Source of the DNA: Cucumis sativus
Taxonomy: Eukaryota; Streptophyta; Magnoliopsida; Cucurbitales; Cucurbitaceae
Assembly: GCF_000004075.3 (NCBI RefSeq)
Contig: NC_026658.2
Span: 14,682,075 to 14,746,074, forward strand
Length of the DNA: 64,000 nucleotides
Direction of reading: 5' to 3'
Shown: piece after piece, positions 53,518-64,000 of the stretch
Position numbering within the stretch: position 1 is the stretch's first letter
Layout of the letters: each line of letters begins with the position of its first letter
Program-made: the position numbers and the translations under genes
The notes under the pieces: generated by a model
The model's database searches: none
Seen by the model: the letters and a program-made list of their open reading frames with translations, nothing else
What the model was told of the DNA's origin: nothing

Positions 53518-56500
53518 TTAAGCTGTGACAGAAGTCTCCACTGCTACACTATTATTATTGGCTGAATAATTGAGTTCTGATTTCATTTCAACTTCACAAA
53601 GTTCTGGTATTGCTTCCTTTATGTTGTGAATGCTTTCAATTGCATAATCTGCTCCTTTACTTCTATGAGATGTGCCAACCTACACCCACACAAAGCAATA
53701 ATAATAATAATTATGCCCACAAGTTCAAGATTTGTTTGTCAAACGATTTTTACAGATCAAACTGTCATGGTAATTTTCATCCTTTGTTTAACACATTTCA
53801 AAGTTTTACTCCCAAATTTAAGAATATTGTGTATAATTTAACCTTCTCAAGAACTCACTCTTAATTCCCTAGCAACTTACCAACACAGTTTGAAGCCCAA
53901 GTCGCTTGCCTGCTTGAATGTTCCTAAGGCTATCTTCAAAAAACAACTAAAAAACAGAACAAAACACAAAAGTAAGAAGTAACCCAAAATCTTAACTATA
54001 TAAATACTTAACAGTCGTTAATCATATAAATATTTAACATGACCAAATAATATAATTACTAAATCTAAATTCCAAGAGAATTTTCTTACAGTTGTTTGAG
54101 GGTCAATGTTTGCAATCTTGAGAGCCCATTCAATGGCAGCTTCTGATGGTTTACAAACAATAGGTGTAATAGGCAACTCCATTAGAGGGTAATTTGGTTG
54201 AGAGAAATGGGCAATTATATCAAAAACTTCACTGCTTGGAATGTGCTCTTTTTCATCTAAAACAGAGCTTTTTTGTGGAGGAGTATTGAGGGTTTCAAAG
54301 CATATAATGCCTTCAAAGCAATCTTCTAATCCAAGTTTGTTCAGTACTTTGGCAGTGTGATCTCTGTCTGCATTGGTAAAGATCTAATTTTTCAAACAAA
54401 ACAAGGGTCTGTTAGAAAAAGAAAAAAAAATGAAAATATAAATGGGCATGTGAATTGAAGTACTTACAAGTTTCCTGTATGGTAGGCTTAGCAGAAGGTT
54501 TCTTAAAATGGGATCAGGTTTTAGGTTGTCATAAGGCAATCTCCCATGGACAAACCTGTCATATTGAATCAATTGAAATTGTATAAAGAAACCAAATAAC
54601 AAAATCTTTCATAATTTATCTCGATTTATGGTAAATGGATCGTGATATTTTATAAATAAGTTTGATATAGAGAAAAGAAATTTGAAAAGTCACATATTAT
54701 AAAAGACAATTATCGCAAGCATACAAAATTTTTGTGTCTTGGAGTAAAATTTCCACCTTCTTTTGTTTCTACAATCTCATCTCTTATTACATAATGAAAT
54801 CATTGCTTTTTTGTAATGTACATGACATCGTTTGCCCTTTTCTAATCATTCAATCCATCAAATTCAATTTCATCGTTTCTCGTAAAAAAGAAAAAAGGAA
54901 AAAAAAAACTCAAATTTTCTTTTAGATTCAAAACAAAACCATTGTCTAGTGTTTTTCCCCCCTAATGAGAGTGAGACTTTAGTAACACTCAAATACTTTG
55001 TTGAATGGAGAATAAAACATTTGATTGTTAGTTGACTGCATCTTTTTTTTTCTCTCTTTTTTGCTTCTAATTCAACCCAACCAAAGAAGAAAAAGAAACT
55101 TTTAAAGTGACATATATCCCATTGAATTAGTTATTAAAATTTATGGGTTATAATAGACAGTGGAGGGTATAATAGTTGAGTACTAATAAGAAAATATAAA
55201 ACGACCTAATAATTAGAGATTTCAAATAATATGGCTATAGTTGATTGAATGTTATAAATAATTGTAAATATCACTGTTGTATTTGGAGTCCACCAAACAT
55301 GGAGTATGTTAGTTCACACCACCAACTTTAAGTATAGATGCAAACAAGAAAAATACATAAGGTGTATTTCAAGCATCATCTATATTATGTGTATCTCACT
55401 AAATTGTATAATAATAACTTGTGATGTAACAAATCTTGTTTTTAAATTATTTTAATAATTTTGTATGTGAGTGGATAAAATAACTGCATATGTATATATA
55501 ACACAAATTTTGGTAAAATACAAAAAAAAAAAAAAAAACTCATTTCAACTACCATTTCAAAGGTCTTTTTGTGGTTTTTCAAAATTGAAAGTTAATAATA
55601 CTCCAAATAGCTTTTCATTTAAAAAATGTGATGGGAGAGTTTTAGGTAAATTCTTGTGGCCTAGAGGTTTGAGTAGACCCAACAAAATTGTCAATAAATT
55701 TTAATACCAAAGCTTCTTCATGAACTATCACAGCATTTTTCTTAATAGTCAAAAAAACAGAGTAAAGAAAAAGATGATAGAGGAGGCAAAGGCATACCTA
55801 TGATATTCATCATAGTCAAAGTCATACCCAATGGCCTGCAAAATACAAAACCAAATGAACAGTAAGGTTTGATAATCTTTCCATTTCTTGTTTTACGTTT
55901 CAAGGATTTCTAGATAGGATGAAAAGGACATACTCTCAGACCAGCCATTGTTGTTCCATAATTCTTGTAAAGTAAGTTGCTCAATTCTGGGATTTTGCTG
56001 TTTTCTACCCCAAGTTTTTCAGCCATATAAGCTGACAAATTGGAAAAAAAACCATATTTCTTATGAGAAAATGAAAAAAGAAATATATACATACATATAT
56101 ATGAGACAGAAAAGTCACCATGTATGTTGTTTTTGCAAGCTGTTGCTAAGCCAGAGCTTAGAGGATACAGAGTGTCATCAAGATCTGCAAGATTTTTAAA
56201 TACAAATTTATTTAAAATTCTATCCATTTCAATGAATGTTATCAAAATGATGAAAGAAAAAGGGGTAGAAAATCTACTCCAATGCGGACCTTGCATTACA
56301 AGTTTTTCGAGTCAGATTATAAAGAACTCGAAACTCGAAATGGAATGATTTTATCCTTTTATCTTCTTTCATTAGTGGGTTATGGGTGAGGACTAATCAA
56401 CATTTTTTTCACTCCATAATTCTTCCCAAGCAAAGCTCGGTTAGAGAATGATCGAGCACGTACAAGTAAGTATCAGTAGAACAACAAAGTATTAAACATA

Positions 56501-56574
56501 TCAAACTTACCAAAGAGAAGACAATCAAAATTTGGAATTTGTGCCTTTGATCTGTAACACTTATCATATTCCAT
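53518..56574 (-). CDS. HAD-superfamily hydrolase, SDT1/pyrimidine 5'-nucleotidase-like
   Basis: Eight exons on the - strand: 56574-56511, 56184-56119, 56031-55934, 55835-55798, 54555-54468, 54383-54090, 53946-53881 and 53679-53518, giving 291 residues. All HAD motifs are present: motif I DLDDTLYP (Asp22 nucleophile, Asp24 acid), motif II IFTNAD (Thr121), motif III Lys196 in VCKPSEAA, and motif IV FFEDSLRNI (Glu220-Asp221). The helical cap (YMAEKLGVENSKIPELSNLL through YDEYHRFVHGRLPYDNLKPD) follows motif I, as in the SDT1-like group. No targeting signal is seen, so a cytosolic enzyme is likely. Yeast SDT1 dephosphorylates pyrimidine nucleotides; the plant substrate is inferred and could instead be another small phosphomonoester. 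Arabidopsis At5g02230 is the positional counterpart by memory. Intron 4 is long (about 1.2 kb). Confidence 0.93.
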
Positions 56575-56743
56575 TTTTATATTTTTCTTGGTGGTGAATG
56601 AACTGAGAAAATGTTCCCCACTTGAAAAAAATGAGGACAGAGGAAAAAGAAAAGAAAGGATTTGAGAGGAAGAAGAAATTAAAGAGCTTAGATATAATTA
56701 AGTTAGAAGGAGAAGGAGGAGGAGAAAGTGAAGGATATGATGG

Positions 56744-56751
56744 TTTAAATA
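56744..56751 (-). promoter_or_regulatory. Probable TATA box of the HAD hydrolase gene
   Basis: TATTTAAA on the - strand lies about 170 bases upstream of the ATG at 56574, followed by a C/T-rich leader (read on -). Confidence 0.4.
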
Positions 56752-56759
56752 GGCAAAAA

Positions 56760-59700
56760 GTTTGCTCTTTCTTCTTTCTTAATTTTTAATTTCAGTAGGA
56801 CTCTAGTTTAGAAAATTCTAATTTGATTTTCCAAATAATAATTTGAAGTAAAACACTAAGTTTAACACACCTATAATTTAGTCTCTATAGTTCATATTTA
56901 AATTTTAGCTTTATGATTTGACAAAACTAATAAATAATCCATGAGAAAAAAACTATTTTTTCGGATTATAAAACTTTAGAAAATATTTATGAGTTTTATG
57001 CAAACGTCCAAAGCTACATGGAATCTAACTTTTTTTAAATCCATATGGACATACATCTTACCATTTAACCTAATTACACCTACCAGGTCTTGTCATTTAT
57101 GTTTCAAAAGTATCTTTATTCTTTTGGAAAGTTGCAATTTTTCTTCTATGATTTGTAGTAAAAATTTAAGAACTATGTTTGAGGAAGAATTATGCCATTT
57201 AGAATGCAGAATAAAATTTACGTAGCTTAATTCTTTGAATGAACGTGGTGATGTACGTATCCTAGTTCTTGTTTTATATCACTATCAAATTTTCTTATAT
57301 TTTAATTTTTATCCAAAATTTTAATAATAATCTAGTGTATTGAAAAGGTTACGAAAAACCTAAAATTCACTTTTAAGTATTACTCAAAAATAATAGGGAG
57401 GGGGAAGAGAAAACTTCTAAGTTGTTTCCTCGTTGTACTTATTTGGACTTTGAACTCTCCTTTTTCTTCCTTCTTAAAAGACTCCCCAATACTTTTCAAC
57501 CCACCAAGGTCCTAAAAAGATTGCCATTTTTTCTGCCATTGGAGGCCAGCTATTTCTAAACCTTTGTTTTTCTATGCAATCTTTGTCACATCTTTCATTC
57601 CTAGGAGTACTTTTCTTTATTTTTACTCTTTTCTAAAAGAAATTTTGGAATCTGGGATAGTTCCTAAATCTCACAATTATTTCATTTCATGCTCGACTTT
57701 TTATGGTGGTTTAAAGCGAGTTTAATTCTTACGAATTCAAAAGTTCAAGTCATTTCATACTAAAAAATGTAATAAACTTTCTAAAAAGATGAAAGAAAAA
57801 AAAGAAACTTTTAAGTTGTTAAAAAAAAAATATTAGTTGATGAAAAACAATAAACTAATTTTTAAATATTGACAAATATATCAAAATATCATGAGTTCAT
57901 AATGTTTTTACATTAATAAACTACCATCATTCATCACTGTTAGAGGTTGATAAACATGTATAGATATCTTTTAGCGTCCATCAATATTTATTACAAATGT
58001 ATTATGATATCTTACGTGTACAAATATTTTCAATAATTTTACTATTTATCGTTGTCTCGCTTGATAGAAAGTGTTAACAAAATTGATGTAACTTATCAAT
58101 ATGTTATCAAAATAGATTTTTACTTTTAACTTCTCTTCTAAGAAGAAAATTATATTTATACATAATTTAATTCCACGCTATTTTTTTGTTTTAAAAAAGT
58201 TTAATTTTATTAAGAGTTTCATGAATATTAATCACAAAATTCTATCCCGTTGTTTATACGTTACATCAATTTGATATAATTTATGTCATCAATAAGATAT
58301 AAACGTGTTTAATTAACTAGTAATTTAAATCCTTCATTTGCAAAACAAAGATTTAATAAATAATTGGAACCTTTATCTACAAATAATTAAATGGATACTT
58401 ATTATGTAATTTAATTATCATATAGTTTTTTTATTACTATAAAATATTTTGTATCTTAGCTTTCAAGGGTTTGAAATTCAGTATGGTATTTAAAGGATAA
58501 TTAAAAGGAAACAAATACAACTATTTAAAGATAAGGTTATGCTCAAATCATAAACCACTAAATTCAACTCTATAATTGAGAAGGAAAAAAAATGAAAAGA
58601 AAGATAATAACCATAGTTACCTTTTAGTAGTATATAGAAGAAGAAAAATCTGCATCAATAATACATTATAAGCTTTTAAACAATAATTGGTTTCATTTTC
58701 TCTAATAATAATAAATAATTGGTTTCATTTTCTTATGAATAAATTCTATCCACTAATTCAAGAAGCTTTTATGCTTAATATTGAAATGATTTCCAGTATA
58801 TTATTGTAAAAAAATTAATAACCATATTTTATTTATCGATCATTTTCAATGGTTAAATAATTTATGGTATTTTGGTTTTAATTTTCGTCTCTTTAGAACC
58901 TATGAATTAGTTACTAAATATCAACATGTTCTAATCATAGTTCCTAAAGATGAATATATATATTTTTGGTTATGAATTTTAGTTTTGAAGTTATAGTTGA
59001 TCAATTCATTAAAAATAATGTCATTTGGCTCGGTGATATATTTAGTTTTTGACCTCCAATTAAATTAATTGGTGTTTTCAACTGTTATAATTTACCATTA
59101 TTTATTTGAAATTGTTTTCTTTCTCTCTCTTTTTTAATTAAAATATTTATTAAGCTAAATTAGTATACACCTTAACTATAATAAGATCGATTCAGCCTAA
59201 ATATAGACTATTATAAATTACCTAATATAACAATCAATTAAGTGCAACAAATGCCACTAAATAGTTACTAATTACTATTATCAAAATGGGTGGAATATAA
59301 TTGATCAAATAATAATTCCCACCCTACTTTTGGACCATTAAAAGGACACAAAATTATTGGGTAACTTTAATTTTTTGGGAGTTTTATTTTATTTTTACAT
59401 CAAAGTGCTTAATGTTGACACATGATAACACTTCCAATGTTGTGTACTACTCCATCATAAGGGAGCATTAATATTGGCTACAAAATCAATTAATACTTAT
59501 GCACACCATCACTATTACCAACAATTATTGGAGGCTTTACTACTATTGAACATAAAGTGAGAGAGTGACCAACCAAATAAAGAATATGTTCACCCTTTAT
59601 TGAGTTGTAATTTACATCAATCCTTATTTTGTGAGGTCGAATAACGTTCAAGTCTTCAAATTCCACTACTAGAAAACTAAATGAACACCATATGATTGGT

Positions 59701-62029
59701 AACTCTTTTAAGAAAAAGTTTTACGATCAAAAGCACACAAAATAGTGAAGTAAGGAGAAAGGATATCGATGAATTTTTTTAGATAAAAAGTTTAGTCTAG
59801 TCTTGAACAATATTATAATAATATGATTATCATGAATACATCACCCTACACATACTGCATATGAAAATTAATTAAAGTTTGAAATTAAATAACTACTTAT
59901 GTACCCTATCAAATAATGTAGAAATTGATTGGCTATTATTTCCATAGAAAATACAATTCTAAAAATGATTATGTTTCTATAAATGAATTAATGGTGGGCC
60001 TTTATAAGACAACAAGTTCTAACTATTTTCCTTGTGTAGGATAAGGTCCATGACCTTTAATTTGTAGTATATTTTATGTAACAATAATTGAAGTTATTAT
60101 AAGTGTGAATTTGATAGTAAAATTAATTGATATTGGGTAGGTTAAATTAGAAAAATGAAAAGAAGGTATATATGAGACATACAACAAAAAGGATAATTAA
60201 AATAGAAGGTTGTTGTTGTTAATTTGAAAGGAAAGAAAGTTCGTAATTTGAGAGAGAATTATAATTATTGAAGTGTTGAGGTTGGGGATTAGATTTTGGA
60301 GTTGCGTGGAATAATAATATGATTATTAGAAAGAACACAAAGAGGGGTTGCGGTTCCTTGATGCATATGGGAAAGCTTTTGCAAATAATGCAAATTTATA
60401 ACGATAAAGTGTATATGTGCAATGAATGAAATATATATACATATATATATATATAATAACAACCCATTATTCTCACTAATAATAATAATATAATAAATCA
60501 TTACTTTAATTATTTGAATAATGTAAAATGTTGAAATGTTTATTTGTGAAGTAAAATTTTATAACTTTTGTAAATATTTTCTTCCATTTTATTTATATCC
60601 TTTAAAATAATTTTCAATAATGCTTTACACTTTATATTCTTTGTTATAGGTCACGGATGAACTTGTATCGATTGATTTTATTGATTTGATATATTTTCTA
60701 TTCTTCTTTGTATTGCTAAAAATAATAGTTTGAAATTTAGATGATAATTTGAATTGTATTTTATGTTTTCAAGTTTGTTGTCTTCAATAATAATATATCA
60801 TGTGGCATAATGTATTGATTGATTTTATTAATATGATTATTAGAAAGAACACAAACTAATTTGAAACTTTCATTGTCATTATTAATTGAATCAATTTATA
60901 AATTAGAATATTGTCTTTGAAAATCATTTTTATTTAAACTTTTTTAAGTGGATAGACTTCTTCAAATATCATATCAACAAATCAAACAATTCAAATGGGT
61001 GAGAGTGATTTTCAAATAAAAAATTAGATTGCTTGGCGATTAAGAGTGGTACATCCATGAAGGTTAATGTTTGAATATAATTGATGCAACTAAAAATTTA
61101 GGAATATAAATTGGCAAAAACCAACGTTCCAAAATTGTTTACTCTTCCACTTAACAAACATACTATGAGTAATTATATTTTTTTTAGGGAAAGTGAAAGA
61201 AACAATTACAATCAAACTTTCTCATACAAAGAAATGATAGAGAAAATACACTATCTAAAAAAAGTTTTTTTCATATTAAAGAGCAACCTTGAAAAGATGT
61301 CAAAGTTGTAAAGTTATGGACCGTTTTGGTCGGGTTGAAGTTATTAAATACACAACTAAATATATAAAATGTTGCATATAAAAAGGATTAAACTAAATTG
61401 TAGTCTCTTTACTTTTAAAAGAAAAGTGCAAAGCATGATTTTAGTAGTATATATGAATATGATTACTTAAAAGTGATAGCCTGCTGTAAAGCACAAAAAT
61501 GAAAGCAATAATGGTGGGAAATAGTTGATACTTAGGCTGTACAAAAATGTTCCTGTTGGAAGATGATTTATAGTACTTCAACTCATGCCATTCTTAATTC
61601 TTCTTGTACTAATTTTTGTGGCTAGGACTAAGACCATTACCCTTTGGAGATGTCTAGCTCTATCTCTACGATTAAATCACCTAGTTTAGAAAATAACGGT
61701 TAGGTATTTAAGTTTGCCAATTTCAAAAGATGGTATCACATTTAAAATACGGTTAGGTATTTAAGTTTGTCAATTTCAACAGATGGTATCACATTTAATT
61801 TACTTTCATTGAGATGAGCATGATTCAAGGCCTATAAAGGAGGGAACTACTTCCTCCAGTCAAATGTTTGTAGTACCATACTTTTAGTTCTTGCAGCTTG
61901 AGTTTCATGTTATTTCATATCTCAAACGTTTCCAAACATATATTTTTGTCTAAAATTAAATATGTGGTTCTAAGTTTTCTATGATCTTATTTAATCATCA
62001 CTTGGCATAACATAACACTAACGTGATAG
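56760..62029. other. Intergenic, no gene seen
   Basis: AT-rich DNA. Around 57920-58010 there is a TATCAA/TGATAA-rich repeat-like stretch. A TA tract lies at about 60430-60455 and a 53-base tandem duplication at 61696-61801. The frames 56989-57225 and 61111-61311 have no protein-like character. Confidence 0.55.
61696..61801 (+). repeat. 53-base direct tandem duplication
   Basis: Two head-to-tail copies (61696-61748 and 61749-61801), both starting ACGGTTAGGTATTTAAGTTT and both containing GATGGTATCACATTTAA. They differ at only a few positions, so the duplication is fairly recent. Confidence 0.92.
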
Positions 62030-62201
62030 TTAATTGAACTTTGAAGACAGTGACAATTTTACTGATGCAATTGCTAGAGATTTCCTTTCTCCATTCTGCT
62101 TCCCATTCATTCTCTCAATTCTCTTGAAGATTTTGTTGTCATTGTCGCCCTCTAAAAGTCGATATTCCAAATCTAGTTTGTTTGTTCTCAGTTGAGCAAA
62201 C
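62030..62201 (-). other. Exon-like open frame, unrecognised
   Basis: A TTGATAG acceptor at 62202-62203 opens a frame of 56 codons to a TAA at 62030. It contains polar, coding-like sequence such as LRTNKLDLEYRLLEGDNDNK and RIERMNGKQNGERKS. I do not recognise it and cannot connect it to an upstream exon. It lies 1.1 kb downstream of the FtsH stop on the same strand, so it could be a separate gene's last exon, a transcript relic, or chance. Confidence 0.25.
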
Positions 62202-63340
62202 CTATCAATTTGAAAAATAATAAGCAATAGGTTGTAATGTTGACACGGTAACAAAAAGGATTTGGATGTCAGCATAGCAATTAGCAACATCCAACAAGCA
62301 ACAATGTTGGAGATGAAAGGAGAACAGAAGAGGAAAAACAAGAGAGAAAAGTGATGGTTATATACTTATTCTAATCAATAATATTGTTATGACATCAAAT
62401 TTTAATCAACACGCTGATTGCTATATCAGAACCCTAAGCAAATGGCCAAATGAGATCATTAGATCATCTACTTACACATACTTCAAACACTAAAGTACTG
62501 CTTTTAAGATTTTAGAGACCAATAATGTATTTTACCTTTATTTATAGTCAAGTCGGAAACCACATGTAGAATGTGCATAATCAATTTCTAAAACCAACTA
62601 CACAAATTCAGCTTGCTTTTCAACAGAGAGTGTAGAATTATTGACAAGCTTTTTACATTCTGAAATGTTAAGAGGCCAACATAATTTTGTCCAAAGTAAC
62701 TTTTCCAATTCCCACATCATAATTAATTTATTTCTCACATTTTCCACGAACCTGTAAAAAGAAGGAAATCTTGGTCAGCTCTCATAATTTTAACCCTCAT
62801 AATGAGTTAGTGGACAACGACACTTTTTACATGGTGATTAATGGTATTATAATTTGTATCTTTCAGTATATACTGCAAGTGATGGGGTAAAGAGAATCAC
62901 CTCATATATTTATATTTGTTTGAAATGACTTTCCAAATGAATAAAACACGTTTCTTTGGACTTCAAAGAGGTCATTCCAAACATGCCATGAGCTTTTGGG
63001 AGAAGGCAAAAACACAGGATGCGTTTCATATACAAATTTGCCTCGTGGAGATGATACTTATAGGCATTTATAGTAGCTTCACAATTTCAACAAAAGCAAC
63101 CTACAGAGAAACAATACACTTCTAATCAAAGATGAGACCTCAAGATTTACCTCCTCAGTTCAAACAGCTGTGATCATCACTCCCCTCAGCTTCAAAAACT
63201 TTTATTTGTTTTTTTCTTTTCTTTCTTTTTTCTCTGTATGTACGAATTGATAAAAAGAAAAGAAGAACAATGTTTGAGGTGATGGGATCACAGATGCTTG
63301 GATTAGGAACCAAATCCTACCATGGCTACACATTCTCTTG
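62202..63340. other. FtsH downstream region
   Basis: Includes the probable FtsH 3' UTR close to 63340. Moderately complex sequence at 62900-63180 may also be transcribed, but neither strand gives a supported gene. Confidence 0.45.
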
Positions 63341-63823
63341 TCATAATGTAGGTACTATATCTGGTTCCAGGGGTGGTGATGAACTGTTCCCTGGATTTCC
63401 ACGTTCTGTTTTCTCTTTAGCTCCATCAACTTCATCTCTGAAACCTTCCTTGAATCTATCATAATTTGTGGGCTCAAGCGTCTTAAATGGCCGCTCCCCC
63501 AATACGCGGACCAAGTCTTCTTGATGTAAAACCTCCTTTTCAAGCAATAGCTCGGCAATTTGAGCTACATGCTCTTTGTGCTCCTCTATCAACTGAACTG
63601 TGCGTTCATAAGCCTTAGTCACCCACTCTCTAACTTCACTGTCTATAATTGCACCAGTCTTGCTGCTGTAGGGCTTGGACATCTCAAACATCTCGTCCCT
63701 TTGGGGGAAAGAAAGAAGACCTACCTTTTCACTGAAACCATAAACAGCCACTTGAGCGTAAGTCATCTTGGTCACTTTCTCCAGATCATTCTGAGCTCCA
63801 GTTGATATTTTCCCCAACAGAAC
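63341..63823 (-). CDS. FTSH10: Mitochondrial AAA protease FtsH3/FtsH10 type, last exon (partial)
   Basis: The last coding exon on the - strand runs from an acceptor (CTCGTAG|GTTCTG) at 63823 to the stop at 63341-63343 and encodes 160 residues. Earlier exons lie beyond the right edge. The sequence starts [20 protein letters not shown], which is the M41 peptidase domain just after the zinc-binding region. [19 protein letters not shown] and [20 protein letters not shown] follow, then an acidic, Pro-rich tail ending in EPDIVPTL. This matches plant mitochondrial m-AAA proteases FtsH3 and FtsH10; chloroplast FtsH proteins end differently. The family degrades and processes inner-membrane proteins as hexamers. 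The ATPase domain and HEXXH site are not in the window, so choosing between FtsH3 and FtsH10 is not possible. Confidence 0.92.
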   Translation of the reverse strand, partial: VLLGKISTGAQNDLEKVTKMTYAQVAVYGFSEKVGLLSFPQRDEMFEMSKPYSSKTGAIIDSEVREWVTKAYERTVQLIEEHKEHVAQIAELLLEKEVLHQEDLVRVLGERPFKTLEPTNYDRFKEGFRDEVDGAKEKTERGNPGNSSSPPLEPDIVPTL

Positions 63824-64000
63824 CTACGAGCAAAGAGAGTCAGATCTATCACTTGCATGTCAGAAAAGAATCATCAGTTAAAAGGAGAAGAGAGTTCATG
63901 GGAAGGAAGTGGCTGTGTTGGTGCTGCAAAGCAAAACTCACATTTGAGTAAGCAAAATACAAATAATCAACATTCTTGGAAAATTGATGGTTTGTTTATA
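63824..64000 (-). other. FtsH intron sequence at window edge
   Basis: The 177 bases upstream of the last FtsH exon contain no frame continuing the protein and are taken as intron. Confidence 0.5.

Overview
The window is plant nuclear DNA. It is very AT-rich, its genes are split by many GT-AG introns, and there are wide repeat-bearing gaps between genes. The predicted proteins match dicot families closely. The style of the dispersed repeats and the proteins suggest a cucurbit (cucumber, melon or gourd), but that is inference. All gene models were built by hand from splice sites. In every complete, recognised model the exon phases fit and the total length is divisible by three.

Left part (1-23 kb). 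A small unrecognised split gene lies at about 2.7 kb (+). A 7-exon gene for an MBD-like (methyl-CpG-binding-domain-like) nuclear protein with internal repeats follows at 6.4-9.8 kb (+). A 6-exon receptor-like cytoplasmic kinase of the NAK/PBL group is at 12.5-14.9 kb (+), and a 3-exon alpha-expansin at 21.1-22.6 kb (-). Between the last two is a candidate CACTA-type transposon remnant (about 19.3-19.9 kb).

Middle (22.7-38.8 kb). About 16 kb without any gene I can support. It holds microsatellites, palindromes, repeat fragments and one isolated GC-richer promoter-like patch near 28.7 kb.

Right part (38.8-64 kb, all genes on the - strand). In transcription order from the right: the last exon of a mitochondrial FtsH protease (63.3 kb to the window edge), an 8-exon HAD-family hydrolase (53.5-56.6 kb), a 7-exon NAD(P)-binding atypical SDR with a plastid-type leader (48.9-52.5 kb), a 4-exon plastid YidD-like protein (47.1-47.9 kb), and a 14-exon organellar RNase II/R exonuclease RNR1 (38.8-45.1 kb).

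How the genes fit together. HAD hydrolase - SDR - RNR1 - expansin - NAK kinase is, from memory, the order of Arabidopsis At5g02230, At5g02240, At5g02250, At5g02260 and At5g02290. The core is therefore an ancestral collinear block, with YidD as an extra gene inside it. The block is not an operon or pathway. Three consecutive genes (SDR, YidD, RNR1) nevertheless encode proteins with organelle-targeting-like N termini. I saw no CRISPR array, rRNA, tRNA or complete autonomous transposon.
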